From: Neelides folsomi
Taxonomy: Eukaryota > Arthropoda > Collembola > Neelipleona > Neelidae
Assembly (NCBI GenBank): GCA_034687125.1
Contig: JAQGBZ010000023.1
Location: 1 to 64,000 of the forward strand
Reading direction: 5' to 3'
Length of the DNA stretch: 64,000 nt
Below the pieces are notes generated by a model, which saw only the letters and a list, made by a program, of their open reading frames with translations, searched no databases and was not told where the DNA came from. Both the position numbers and the translations under genes were made by a program. This document shows positions 1-11,479 of the stretch, in pieces. Numbering within the stretch: position 1 is the first letter of the stretch; every line of letters begins with the position of its first letter.

Positions 1-81
1 ATGAATAATAAAATTGAACAAAATATTTATGAGCAATGTTGAAACTAGTTAAAACCGAAATTATTTTAATTATGTCCAAGG

Positions 82-115
82 CCCAATTTATGTCCGGGCC
101 CAATTTATGTCCGGG
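82..115. repeat. 17-bp tandem repeat, two full copies
   Basis: The unit CCCAATTTATGTCCGGG occurs twice head to tail (82-98 and 99-115). A partial copy precedes it (TTATGTCC near 70-77) and a diverged relative follows near 134-165. Each unit starts with CCC and ends with GGG, so the junctions form GGGCCC palindromes. It is GC-rich within an AT-rich background. No function is evident. Confidence 0.75.
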
Positions 116-326
116 CGTTCGGGGTAATATTTTTAATTATGTCCCGGGACAATTCATGGGCGAATACGGTAAGTATATAAATAAGTGCACTGTATAAATA
201 AATATTTAAGGAATACATAAATTCATTCTTTAATATTTACAAGGAATTGTAAAAAATTCGAATTTACATACATTATAAGAAAGTATCCTAAAGTCTTTGT
301 ACAATATTTGTATCTTGGCACTATGT

Positions 327-374
327 ACCATATAGGATTTCTTTATACTTTTGTATAAAGAAATCCTATATGGT
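327..374. repeat. Perfect 22-bp inverted repeat (short hairpin)
   Basis: Arms 327-348 and 353-374 are exact reverse complements (22 of 22) and are separated by only four T residues. A transcript from either strand would fold into a tight shRNA-like stem-loop. It lacks the larger loop and bulges of a usual animal pre-miRNA, so a palindromic insertion scar or replication-generated palindrome is at least as likely. Confidence 0.8.
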
Positions 375-3300
375 GTAACAAGATTGAAAATGGAATTGAA
401 TAAAGAAATAACAAATTACACTGAAATCTGCATTTGAAAAAATCCCTTCGACTTGGGAAATCTTGTGAGGGGAATTAGGGTGATGTTAATTCCATCTGGT
501 CCTTGTATTCTCCTTTGTATTCTCTCAATTCTCCGAATTAGGTTTGTTCATTGAGAGCTCCGAGATTTCCTAATCTCATAGTTGATGTGGAAAATGAATT
601 TCTCAGTTCCTTCACTGACGGAAGGATGAAAAAGGAGATTAAATGAGAAACTCTTGAAATTCGGAAAATCCAGGTAATAGGAATTCAATTGCTCAGAGAG
701 CTCCAAGGCTTGATTCTCTGAGCTTCCAACTTCTTCAAAAACTCATTTTTATACGAAACGAACAATAAATGTAAATTCTTTCAGATAACACTAACAATTC
801 CCATATATCCTCTTGTTCCTTCTAGGAAAAGTGAAAAAATCCTGTAAACTATACTGCCCCTCATTTCACAAACCTTTCATCTTTCTTTAAAATCTCAACC
901 TTACAAAACTTACAATGATGTCTACCATATATCTGTAAATTTACGTATCTTATACTTTATTCAAACTTCAAACTACAGTATTATATCTGTATAACTACTA
1001 CATAAATATAATACATATTTACTATAGTGTATTTACACGATTTAAATATATCACTTGTTCGGAAATCTCTAAAATAACGAAAATTGTGCACTTAATAACA
1101 TTATCCAAGCTAATTTAACGAAAAGAGTAAAATAATTCTTGGACTTATATGAAAGGGTTTGTGATGTGAAGCTGAACATTAAAAGGTATAATTTGGTATA
1201 AGTTCATAGAGTTGTATTTAATGGGGTGATAGTAAAATGAGCCGAGTCAGCAGGTCTCATTGCATGAGTTTATAGACAAGATCCGAGTGGAGATGAAATG
1301 AACCAAAACCCAATGAAACTTAATGGAACTCCCATATGGGAAAGCGAGAAGAAACGATTCACTTTTCCTTTAACTCGAGAGGCGGCAAATGAAACCACAT
1401 TCACTTTCTCCTATAATTCCCATACTCCCACAATGCTTTCGGACCAAATTACCCAAAATTACATTACTTCTAAAAACCCTCCAGAAAAGCTCTGTTTTAA
1501 CGTTTAAGCTTTAGCCTCAAAGTTGACTATAGAACAGTATTAAATGTATAATATAATATCCTATAAGATTTATAGCAATATGGAAAGATTTTTATATTAC
1601 ACTTTCTACCAACTAGGTATATATAAACGGTATACCATATATGATGTTATTTCTAAAGGAAGAGTTGGATTTTGATTTTGGAGTTGATGAGTTTATGAGA
1701 AGTTATAAAGGAAGCTATAAAATAGTAATAAGTGAATTTTTTTATTATAAATATGGCTAATAATGATGCTGACATTTGTTCGGTCGTTTCATAGTGGTGG
1801 AATTCGTCACAAAGGCGATTGAAGTTCGAGGTCTTTCAACCACACGAGAAAGAATTGAAAAATGAGAAATGTTTGGCCTTTGAATAGGAAAACTTGTTCT
1901 TTTATCCAAAGTCCCCCTTTCTCCTTTTCCACAATTAGAAGACCAAACTCATTTTCTCATTCTTAAGAGAGAGGAAGTTAATGAATTAAAACTCATTTAA
2001 ATAAGAATCCGCTTTAATTAATTCCGAAAGTATCTTCTGAATCTTCTTCCTTGTAAGAAGGGAATTATTTCTCTCATTTTCATCCTTCTTTGGGTTAATT
2101 GTCGGAAGTGAAAAAAAAGTTAAAGTTTTTAATATGTAAAATCTTATAACGTCCGCACCATATTAGCCATATTAACTCCACATTCTTCTACATATGCAAT
2201 TCGGATATTTCTCATTATTTAAAAAAGGAAAAAGAAGAATTCATTATTAAGTTGAGGTTTTCTTTATATTGAGATCTAAACTTTTTGAAAAAATTGAAGA
2301 ACAAAAGAAGCCTTTTTTGAGATTGTGCAAATTGTGCATTTTTGGAAAGGAAAGTGTGAAATAAGGGGGAGATAAAAAGAGAAAAAAGAGAAAAGGTAAT
2401 AAACTCATGGAGAGAAAAAACGTCTGTCGCGGTGAGGAAAGAATTCCTATTGAAGATAATGGATGGAACTTTGCATTGTTCTTCAAAACGAGGACTTTTC
2501 TTGATGTTCCATTTTAATAAAGTTTTATGAAGGACGTGACGGTGTGCGGATGAGATCTTAAGGACAACATTATCCTCAACACTCCTTCGAACAAAAGGTA
2601 AAAGTGACAAAGTCGCGTCATTTCCACCAATTCTCATTCCCATACTCTCTCGTCCTACATCTCTACCTAGCTGAATATCTCGAATAATCCTTCCATTAAA
2701 TAAAACCGGTGTTCATAATTCTCCCTTTTATCTCTCCCATAGACAAGAATATTTAGATGCATTAGATGGCTTATAGTAACTCCGAAAAAGAAAAATGATT
2801 AAGATAAGAATATTTTTCAGAGTTACAGACTTTACAGAACTCTACTATTGGTATACATAAATATGTACTATATTTCGGCACATATGTAGTACATAGCATT
2901 GTATTTAAGATAGTTAGGCATTATTGAGTTGTAATAAGAAAATTAGAGAAATATACATGTATAAAAGTGTCAAACTGTAATAAATATACGTTGTATTAAT
3001 GTATAAACGGCATAAATTATACGTAAAATTGTAATGTTGAAGTTATCTTTGATAGCAAAGTCGTAAATGAATTTAAAATGATATTCTCAGGTGTTTAAGT
3101 TGAACATCCAACCACTTCAGTTTTATTCCCTCACATTTCATTATTTCGAAGGGAAAACTTGAATGTCTTCAATTACACCTTCATTACTCTTGGCAAACTT
3201 TTATCAAGACAGGCCAATTAAAATCTTAATTTCCACCATTACAAAATAATTAACTCATTTTCTTTCCTAATCACAATAATTTATAATATTTAATCAACCC

Positions 3301-5774
3301 ACGCTTTCTGTCACTTAAATAAATCAGCCCCACTCAAAATGTTTTTAAATTATTGAATAAAGTAAATATTTTTGTATTTATGCTACACAGGTGTAAAGCT
3401 TTCGACCAATTTTATATCGTACAATATAGTTGAACATACAGATTATATATAATAATGAATATTATATAATAAGTTCGTAGGAATTATTTTCTCTTGAATA
3501 ATTATTCCAACTTCTTATGCATTTACTATTACATTTATTGTATTTAAATCAAAATGAATAAATGTTATACAATGAAAGAGAATGACAATATTAATATATT
3601 ACAAAAGAGTAATATATAATTGAGCATTGGCTTGGTTGATGGGAATGTTGATTATCTCATTCATTCCAGTTGGATTATTCCATTTCTTTAGAGGAGATTC
3701 CGAATCAATTCTCCCATGCAAATGAGAGTGAGAAATGAAGAAACAATTTCAATTTGTGTTTATTGAAGCTTCAAAAGTCTCAGGACTTTGTCACATTTTC
3801 TGTCTTCACCAGAAGTATAAAGAAATACGTATTTGAAAATGGTCGGAGAACTATGATAAAGAATGGGAAGTTAAAAAGGAGTTTCCTTCCGCTTCTCTTC
3901 ACTTCTCATTAGGGAAATCATAAATGAGAAATCTTTTATATTCACATTTAGGCTAATATTTCTCCATTCAATTCTCTCTATTTCTTTCATTTCAAAGATT
4001 CAAACAAAAAACATTTTATACATTTTTTTGGTAAAACAAAAAATCCTTTTTATATTATACAACTACTTTTTTATAAATAAAACCCTAGATTTTGGTTTCA
4101 TTAATACAAAGGGTTTCCGTATCAGATTTCTCCATCTCTTCATCAATAGATTCATGAAGAGGGAAGAAGGTGATTAAGGGAAGAGTCAATTTCTAAAAGT
4201 CACGAACCAAGTTCTCCTATCTTTTACTATTCGTGTGAAGGGACATCTTTCTGCCTCTTTCTATTAAACTCTTTTTCTCTCTCTGGCTCTGTGATGAGGG
4301 ATAGGAAGGGCCGGCCTTTTCCACGTTCCTAATTGTCCCTTTTCTCCCTCTTTTCTCTTCCTTAGGAGGTGGATCGGTTAAGGTGGAGGTGACTAATGAT
4401 CAAATCCATTAATTCTCCTCCCTCAACTATTTATCTCTCTCCCACTTCCTATTGCCTTCAATAATTCAACACGACCAGTACTTAAACTACACAATTTTGT
4501 ATACTTGGCTCACTCTCGGTGACAACTCAAAACATTGTCAATTTTACTCATTCGAATACGTAATCGTCTTAAAATAAAGGTTAATGACGTTAATGTATAT
4601 CTTTATTTATGTGGGACATGTATTCGTATTTATAGGAAGACGATTCAAGCACAAGTTGAGTTTTTAATATTGTAAATACCAATAAAAGGATGCGAAGGGA
4701 GTAAATCTGGTGCGTGTAATATTGGATAATGAAAAAAGTGTCCTAAGTAAGTAATGGATTGACCTTCTCGTAAAAGCCTTTCAATTTTCTCAGAAATTGA
4801 ATTGTGAGGGGTGGTGGGGATGAGCTTTAGATCTATTATCAAGAGGAAAGTGACAATCGATTTTTCGACCAAATCACCGTTCATGATGAGATGACCATTC
4901 ACACTAAAAAGACTTACCAAAGACTTTTTTTCTTTAAAACCTTTCTGAAAAATATTTTTTTAAATCCTATTCAAGTTATATAAACCCAAGTACAAATCAA
5001 TATGACGTCTTTATTAAATTTTATTTTCTCTAATATTCCTAACCGAGTACAATTTATAATAGTTTTAAATTGGGCGTTTTATGATTTTCGTGTTAATTTA
5101 AAAAAACATTTATTTTGCAGATATATTTATGGTTGTAAGTTCAATATTGATATTTACCTTGTATGGGCATTGGGCTCATACGAGTGAATTTCTGTAAGAT
5201 TTGTACAAGGTAAATAGCCACAGTGTGCGTATTTGTAATAGTACAAGTCTTACAGGGCAGTTTGGGATCTTTTGAGGAAGAATGATATGAAGGATATGAA
5301 TGATATAATTTATAGTGAAAAGCTTTTTACTTTTTCAAAGACTCCTTGGCCCTTTCCATCATCATTGTCCAACCATGGTCATTGAGGATAAGAAATCCAA
5401 TGGAGTTTTCTCATCTCTTCCTCCACCTCAATTTCCTCTCTGATCTTTGAGTTCTAATCAAAGTGCTTGGACTTTCCCTTCAATCTCAAAACTCTCCTGG
5501 AGTGAAAAGCGGGATGAGGGGACGAATACTATATCATACAAATACTAACGAACAATAAGTACCTATGTTACAGATATATTAAGGATATTATTCTACTATA
5601 GGCTATAGCCATAATGTCTTAAAGTTGGTAAGGTATACCATAACTTTTATACATCTTACATATTTTAAGACAATATTTTATTAGAATATGTATTATTAAA
5701 AATAATATACATAATATAGTATAGTATTTATATAGTATTTGATAAGAATATTTTATAAGTGCATATCAGGGAGG

Positions 5775-5939
5775 TCAAAGGTCCGTTCCATAAGGTTTGG
5801 CCCATTGAGTTAAAAAAGAACGGCTGAGGAATCTCCCATTCAATTTTTCATCATCATTCATCTTGGCGATGTTGGGGTTGAGTTTTTTGAGATGCGGCGC
5901 AGAGGCAGATTGCTCAGATTTAACATTTTTAGACGACAT
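5775..5939 (-). CDS. Small 54-codon open frame, possible short protein or first exon
   Basis: On the minus strand an ATG at 5939 opens 54 codons ending in TGA at 5775. The product begins MSSKNVKSEQSASAPHLKKL and is hydrophilic, Lys/Ser-rich and Asn-rich in the middle. The surrounding 100 bases are richer in GC than their neighbours, as coding exons are in this window. I recognise no family and see no clear splice sites or TATA box. Frames of this length also arise by chance here, so it is weakly supported. Confidence 0.2.
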   Translation of the reverse strand: MSSKNVKSEQSASAPHLKKLNPNIAKMNDDEKLNGRFLSRSFLTQWAKPYGTDL

Positions 5940-7440
5940 GGTTCGTAATGGAGACGTGGAGGATTAACAGGTGATCAATCCATCACCCCCATCACTCAAA
6001 AACACAACTTCCTTAATGTTCTTATACTTTGAGCGATTCAATAAAGATTCCACATACTTTTATATATAAACATTCATTTTCATAAAACTCGTCTGAAAAT
6101 CGTTGATTAAATAATTAACTTGTTTTAATATTAATTAACGAAATTATAATTAATAGAAGGACTTGTTTCCCAATTAGCATTATTTGGGTCTAAATTGAAT
6201 TTTCAAATAATTAAAGTAAAGCTATTTTTATAAAAAAAGAACTCAAGCACATTTATTTTATTGCATAGAAGGAAAAGAAAGTAAAGGAATTGGACTTTGA
6301 AAAAGGTCGATGCGTGTCGTGAAAGAAGACCGGCGTCATTGAACGTTAATTAAGGCATTTATTGTTATTATAAAAGACAGGCATTTGACGAGTCCTGACT
6401 GCTAAAAAACACGACTCAAAGGAACCACAGACATTTTCTTTTTTTTTCATAAAAAAGGTAAAAAGGGCCAAAATTATTTTTCCTTTTTAAAAGGATTAAT
6501 GTCCTTTGGGTGGTTGAAGGCACGTCGCTGTTTCGGCTCTGAAAGACTTGAAAGACCCAGTGGGTCGTTTCCTCTTTTTCATTTTAATAAAGCACAACTC
6601 AAAGAGAACCTTAATTTAAAATATCTTCAATTTTTCACGAGAATTCATTTAAAATTATTCCGTTTGTTCACTTCCTTCACTTCACTTTCTCATACTACTA
6701 TACATACTCTAAATATGGTGTGATCTATTAAAAATAATAAATATATGCCAAGTACACATAAAGTATACATATCCAAATATCATAATATATTCATATTCTA
6801 CGATATGAAATTTATGACTTCCACTACTATTTAATATGGGCATATTATTAATGCGCTTTGTGTATTATAGATATTATAAATATATTTTACAATTGTTAAA
6901 TATTTTTATATTTATTAAAGGCAGATAACAGATTTGATTGGATTTGTTGATTCTTCCAATAGAAATCTTTCCGAGGTGTAAATTGTAAAAGGGATTAATG
7001 GATGTATATAGTAAATATTTATTCCCCTTCGTCTGACCCTGTCAATTGAGGTTCAATAAAGAAGAAAGAAAAGAACCTTTCAGACTTCCTAACGAAGGTA
7101 AAAGGATCCCGACATGTGAAAATGCGTGGGGGTTTGTTCTCTAATCATGATTGATTGGTTCCAACCCACCTGGACCCTAAATGTTCTTTTGACTCTTTTT
7201 ATTCTTTTTCTCTCTTCCGACAAACCTCACTTTTTTATGAATATACATCTTTTTACATTTACTACTTTTTAAGACTTTTACTAATAAAATACTTTTTAAG
7301 ACTTTTACCACCAACAGACCCCTTTGGAAACAATTGGTATGACATTTGGTGAGACTTGTGAAGACTTCCAAAGGTGCCAGAGGGATTAAAGGGTCCTAAG
7401 GTAGAATAAAATTATAATTAGCATATGAGAGAGTTAGAGG
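5940..7440. other. Intergenic DNA upstream of the secreted-protein gene
   Basis: Only short unrelated frames (up to 74 codons) with no recognisable content. Nothing is supported here until the promoter at 7441. Confidence 0.55.
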
Positions 7441-7473
7441 TATAAAAAGGGGATTTACGGAAATGAATCAGTT
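7441..7473 (+). promoter_or_regulatory. TATA box and initiator of the 7.5-kb gene
   Basis: TATAAAA lies at 7441-7447 and an arthropod-type initiator TCAGTT at 7468-7473. If the A at 7470 is the +1 base, the TATA box begins at -29, which is textbook spacing for a focused RNA polymerase II core promoter. The predicted 5' leader to the ATG at 7526 is about 56 nt with no other ATG. The site also supports the choice of that ATG as the start codon. Confidence 0.7.
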
Positions 7474-7525
7474 TCTCCGAAACCTTCACCCTGTGACTTA
7501 AACATTTAAAGTAACTTAAACGAGA

Positions 7526-8979
7526 ATGAATTACGCGTTCTTGGTAGTCCTTTTGGCAGCTCTGGCTGGAGTTTTCGGAGAAACAATTAACGTCAGCAAT
7601 CAAAACCCCAACTTACCGTCTCAAAAGATTGCAGATGAGTAAGTCAACTTTATTTTATATTAAATTCAATCCCAACTCTAAAACTTAATTAGGTTTTAGT
7701 CAATCTTAATAATTTACATTCATTTAATAGGAGTTAGATTGACAATTTAGTTAAATTACTCAATTTAAAATTTTTTGCTTATTTGTTGAATTAGTCCAAT
7801 TAGTTTAATTCCTTTACAAAAGAACTTCTAATATCATAGTAGATTTGGAAATACTTTCGCCCAATTATCCGCATCAAAGGGAGGAACTTTTGGAATGAGC
7901 GGAGATGGAACTCCCTATGGAGCTGCTTTTGGAAACGGATACATGTCATCTGGCCCAGCTAAAGGATACGAATTGAATGGCGGATATTTGGTAAATTCAT
8001 TTATTAAATTTATTAAAGTAATTTTATTTAAAAATTTAAAATATTATTAAAAGTTAAATTGAACTCTTATAATGTTATTAATAATTTAAATAAACAACTG
8101 TTTAATTTATTTATTGTTTATTAAATTATTTAGATCACACCTGGAGAGTCTGACTGGGGAATTGCCAAGACTTTGAATTTTACAAACTTGACGACGTTCA
8201 GTTTCGGAGCTTTGTTTTCCGTTGTTATGTACATGGCTTGCAACTTCTGTGGAGCCGCGTTGAAGTCCACAACGGATCTTTTGGACACAACGGCCGTGGA
8301 TGATAAGAAAGAGGAGAAGAATAAGACGGAAGAAGTGAAGGAGGAAAAGAAGGCTCGTAGGAGGCGTGAAGTGAAGGTGAGTTTCAATATTGACCCACAG
8401 AGTCAATAATTTCCTCCGGTGGATCCACACGATCTTTGAATCAAAAATGAACCCAAACTTTCCCAACTTTCCTCTCATGATCTCCGCCAACTTCTTCATT
8501 CCCGGAATGAGATCCAACGGTGACAATGGTCCCTTCCTACACAATTCCGAATATTCGGGCTCTTTTGCCACCATTTACTTTACGCGGATTTACTTTCCTC
8601 TCCCATTTGCTTTTCTTCCCGGTTTTTCCTCCTTCACTTTCTTTGCCTTCTTCGGGTTTTAAGGAGGCAAAGGAGCGAAAGAAGTCTTTTGCATAGGAGT
8701 TTGAAGAATCTCAAACTTTTCTCATTATTTTGACAGGCTGACGAGGAGTTGGGTCGGATGGCCGCCATTGTCCTTTCGGCCGTAGAGAGCGGCGAGTGTC
8801 TTCAAAAGACCATTTGCCAGCTTGGAGCAGGATTTGGAGGAAAGAAGAATCATGTCGCTTTGAAAATCATGGACACGCTTATCCCAGCCACGCTCCAAAC
8901 AACTTCTTATTACACCACCTTCAGAAAGGCAATGCGAGGAGAAGGATCTTGCGAGAGATTCAGATGCGGACAGCATTAA
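7526..8979 (+). CDS. Secreted/membrane protein with DM4/12-like cysteine pattern, four exons
   Basis: Exons 7526-7638, 7840-7990, 8134-8376 and 8737-8979 join in frame across GT-AG introns to give 249 residues. Residues 1-18 (MNYAFLVVLLAALAGVFG) form a clear signal peptide. A Gly/Ser-rich section follows (about 40-88), then a hydrophobic segment at about 111-133 containing CNFC that may be a transmembrane helix, then a very charged Lys/Glu/Arg block ending ARRRREVK, which may be a proteolytic site. The C-terminal part has a Cys-x5-Cys (CLQKTIC), about 50 residues, then GSCERFRCG. That order resembles the arthropod DM4/12 family of secreted proteins, whose function is largely unknown; the family call is an inference from cysteine layout only. 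The start is fixed by signal peptide and promoter. The last two exons are both 243 nt. Confidence 0.75.
8377..8736 (+). other. Third intron of the secreted-protein gene, less AT-rich than usual
   Basis: Bounded by GTGAGT at 8377 and TTTTGACAG ending at 8736. Unlike the first two introns (about 70-80% AT), this one is richer in GC and carries long open frames on both strands (plus 8390-8662; minus 8107-8574, the latter overlapping exon 3 antisense). No recognisable product is encoded. The joined exons stay in frame without it. It could hold an alternative exon, but I see no internal splice pair that is convincing. Confidence 0.5.
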
Positions 8980-8981
8980 AC

Positions 8982-8987
8982 AATAAA
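8982..8987 (+). terminator. Poly(A) signal of the 7.5-kb gene
   Basis: AATAAA lies three bases after the TAA stop of the secreted-protein gene; a second AATAAA follows near 9014. Either would give a very short 3' UTR. Confidence 0.6.
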
Positions 8988-10331
8988 TTATATCATTACT
9001 CTTTTTAATAATATCAATAAATATTAAATAATATTCAATTTTTAAACAATGGTTCTCTTAAAAATAATAAACACTAATTATTAAGTAATTAACAAAACTA
9101 TATATTTGCTATTTCATGCACATCTATATAATTTCACATTTGGATATTGACAATTTTAAAACTTTTATTAATTGTGATATTCCACGTTAGTGAAGGTGAT
9201 TTGTAAAATTTCGTAAGAATTTGTCAAAATCCTTCAAAGAGAAAATTCTTTAAAATGCTCATCTCGAATTACCGAATGCATAAACACGATCTTTAAAATA
9301 TTTAAAATGGGCTTAAAATGATCCGAGTAAATAAAAAATACCAAGTTATTTTATAGCCCATTTTGAATATTCCAATATTGGATGGTGAAAGCTGAGAATC
9401 CATTAAGGATGAAAATGACGATGCGTTAGCTCAATACATTAAAAGGTCCTTAATATATTTGTCCAGGAAGTTTGTGTTTAATCCGCTGTCAAACAAACGC
9501 TTTCACTCCCTTTCAACCTCAAACATCTCAACTGATCATATTTGGGCTAATTAAGGGGAGAAATTACGCAAAGTAAATTCCTACATAAATGGTACGGAAG
9601 TTTAAACTAAACATACAATCTAGACAATAAATGGCCGTTAACTATTGGTGCATTCGCACTGCGAAAACACACAAAAAATACGTAAATAGGTATACAAAAT
9701 AATACAAAAAACGTTCAATATTCGTCCAAACGAAAGCGCTTTCAATAATCAGTTTTTAGATTCGTGCCTCAAAAATGTCTCAAACTCATCAAATAATTAA
9801 ATAATCCAAACTTTAATCATAATTAACTCACTCAAAAGTAGGGAGATTGGAAATTAAAAATTTGTTTTGAATCAATTACAAACGTAGAATTATGATATAA
9901 ATAATTTTGCAATTAACACTTAAAAGATTTTATTCGAAATTACCGAATAAATGTAAAAAATCGAAGAAATTACTTCAAAAATGTCCTGTTTTTGAATCTT
10001 TAAACATCGTTATTTTTTTAGATTGTAGGGAGATTCGGATTTTTCTACCTGATTTAAATCAAACGATATCACATTATTCAGATAAAAATTACTCCAGAAT
10101 TCAATCACACCAATTTTTAGAGATTTAAACAAGATTTAAAGAAATTTTCAATTTCAACATTAATAAAATTATAGCTCAAAGTTCTAAAACCTGACTTGAT
10201 TTGTGGGAGATTAGAAATAATAATTTAATATATTTTCATTTTATATGACATAATTAAAATCGATATTATGCTTTAAACTTTAATTAACTTTAAATTTACT
10301 TATTAAATATATATAATATGTATTTAATATA
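8988..10331. other. Intergenic AT-rich DNA
   Basis: No gene, RNA gene or repeat recognised between the secreted-protein gene and the transposon. One 73-codon frame (9907-10128) has no recognisable content. Confidence 0.55.
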
Positions 10332-10366
10332 TCGGGTGTCCACGAGTTAACTGCGTTTTTTTTAAA
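10332..10366 (+). repeat. Left terminal inverted repeat of the mariner-like element
   Basis: 35 bp containing GTGTCCACGAGTTAACTGCG followed by a run of eight T. It differs from the right repeat at three positions, two of them at the extreme tip, which may have blocked cleavage. Confidence 0.9.
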
Positions 10367-10578
10367 AAATCCGTATCTTCTATAACTCATATATTCCTAT
10401 ATTTATTAATGTCATCATTTGATGGGGAATATAATTATTACATTAACATGTATAAGACTATAAACTGAATAATTTAAACCATTAATGAACGACAATGCAA
10501 CTTTTTCCAGAGAAAGTGTATTTCTCTTTTCTCATTGTTTTCTTTTCTCTCTCATTCATTTTGATTCCCGAATTAAAT

Positions 10579-11310
10579 ATGGAAAATCACCATCGTTTAA
10601 CTAAGGATGAAAAAGTTTACATAATTGAAGAGTTTTCAAAAGTTAACGCAGTTGAGGTAGTTAGACTTTGGCGTTTGCCTCATTGGCTCCAAGTTTTAAT
10701 AGTTAGAAATCTAATTAGAAAATTTGGAGAGACCGGAAGCGTATTGAACAAAAAGCCTGGAGGTAAAATGAGAACAGTGAGAACAGCAGCGAATATGGAA
10801 GTTTTAAGAAGAAGAATTGAAGCTCAACCTACTGAACCAATATCTATCAGAAGACTTTCACTTGAACTTGGAAAGAGCTCGACCCATAACCTAATGAAGG
10901 ACTTGTCATTTAAACCGTTTCACTCAAGGAATTCTTGGACCCTTCTTTTTTGATGGTACAGTCAACGGCGCTACATTCTTAAAGATGTTCAAAGAAGAAA
11001 TTTTACCTACAACCTATGGAGGATTTGACATCAGGACGTCATGATTCCAAATGGATGGGGGCCCCAGCTCATTTCGACAAATGGGTGAAGTGCAATGAAC
11101 GAGAATTTTGGAAGGAACTGGATAGGACGCGGAGGACCATTTGTATGGCCCCCACGTTCTTCTGATCTCACTCCCGTGGACTTCTTCCTTTGGGGTTATG
11201 TCAAAAACAAGGCATACTTCAAGAATCCTTCAACTCTGAATGAACTTAAAAAGGCCATTGTCCAAGCATTTGCAGAAATCCCAGTTGAAATGTGTAAAAG
11301 AGCCAAGTAA
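10579..11310 (+). pseudogene. Broken mariner-type transposase
   Basis: The first block (ATG at 10579 to 10953) carries the N-terminal helix-turn-helix region: it begins MENHHRLTKDEKVYIIEEF and includes RKFGETGSVLNKKPGG, typical of insect mariner-related transposases of the DUF4817 type. The frame is also open upstream to 10495, but the ATG at 10579 matches the usual family start. The second block (11095-11310) holds WPPRSSDLTPVDFFLWGY, the segment with the third catalytic Asp. Between them, in other frames, are remnants of DGTVNG and of the QDGAPPH region with the second Asp. Roughly 100 residues around the first catalytic Asp are missing compared with the usual length of about 340, and the frame changes at least twice. 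It cannot be active. Confidence 0.9.
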
Positions 11311-11442
11311 AATGCTGTTGAGGGTCGATTGAAAAAACAGAGTTCAAGTGACAGATTAAAATTATTCTCATATCCTTTGATATATAACCTATTTTGTATC
11401 TTATTGTAAGGTTAATTGATCGTATAATAAATTTTTTACAAA

Positions 11443-11477
11443 TTTAAAAAAAACGCAGTTAACTCATGGACACCCTG
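11443..11477 (+). repeat. Right terminal inverted repeat of the mariner-like element
   Basis: 35 bp, reverse complement of the left repeat with three differences; it ends CATGGACACCCTG followed by the TA target site. Confidence 0.9.
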
Positions 11478-11479
11478 TA

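Larger units (their letters stand above)
1..5774. other. Gene-poor AT-rich stretch
   Basis: No open frame here shows a recognisable domain, splice-site chain or promoter. The longest frame is 142 codons on the minus strand (2215-2643), with no family resemblance and many low-complexity Phe/Lys stretches. Two small structured items inside it (a tandem repeat near position 80 and a perfect hairpin near 350) are listed separately. I see nothing else. Confidence 0.6.
10332..11477 (+). mobile_element. Mariner-like (IS630-Tc1-mariner) DNA transposon, decayed
   Basis: The element is 1146 bp. Terminal inverted repeats of 35 bp (10332-10366 and 11443-11477) match at 32 of 35 positions; the right end reads CAGGGTGTCC inward. 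A TA dinucleotide flanks both sides (10330-10331 and 11478-11479), the target duplication of this superfamily. Between the ends lies a broken transposase in the same orientation. Ends this similar beside a decayed gene suggest a moderately old copy that can no longer make its own enzyme. Confidence 0.92.

Noticed and set aside
2215-2643. 142-codon minus-strand frame
   Set aside because: Low-complexity Phe/Ser/Leu content, no domain, and an overlapping frame of similar quality; fits chance in AT-rich sequence.
8107-8574. 155-codon minus-strand frame
   Set aside because: Antisense to exon 3 of the secreted-protein gene plus its intron; the plus-strand gene has full splice and promoter support.
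10495-10578. Upstream extension of the transposase start to 10495
   Set aside because: The 28 extra codons are hydrophobic and unlike the family; the helix-turn-helix region starts properly at 10579.
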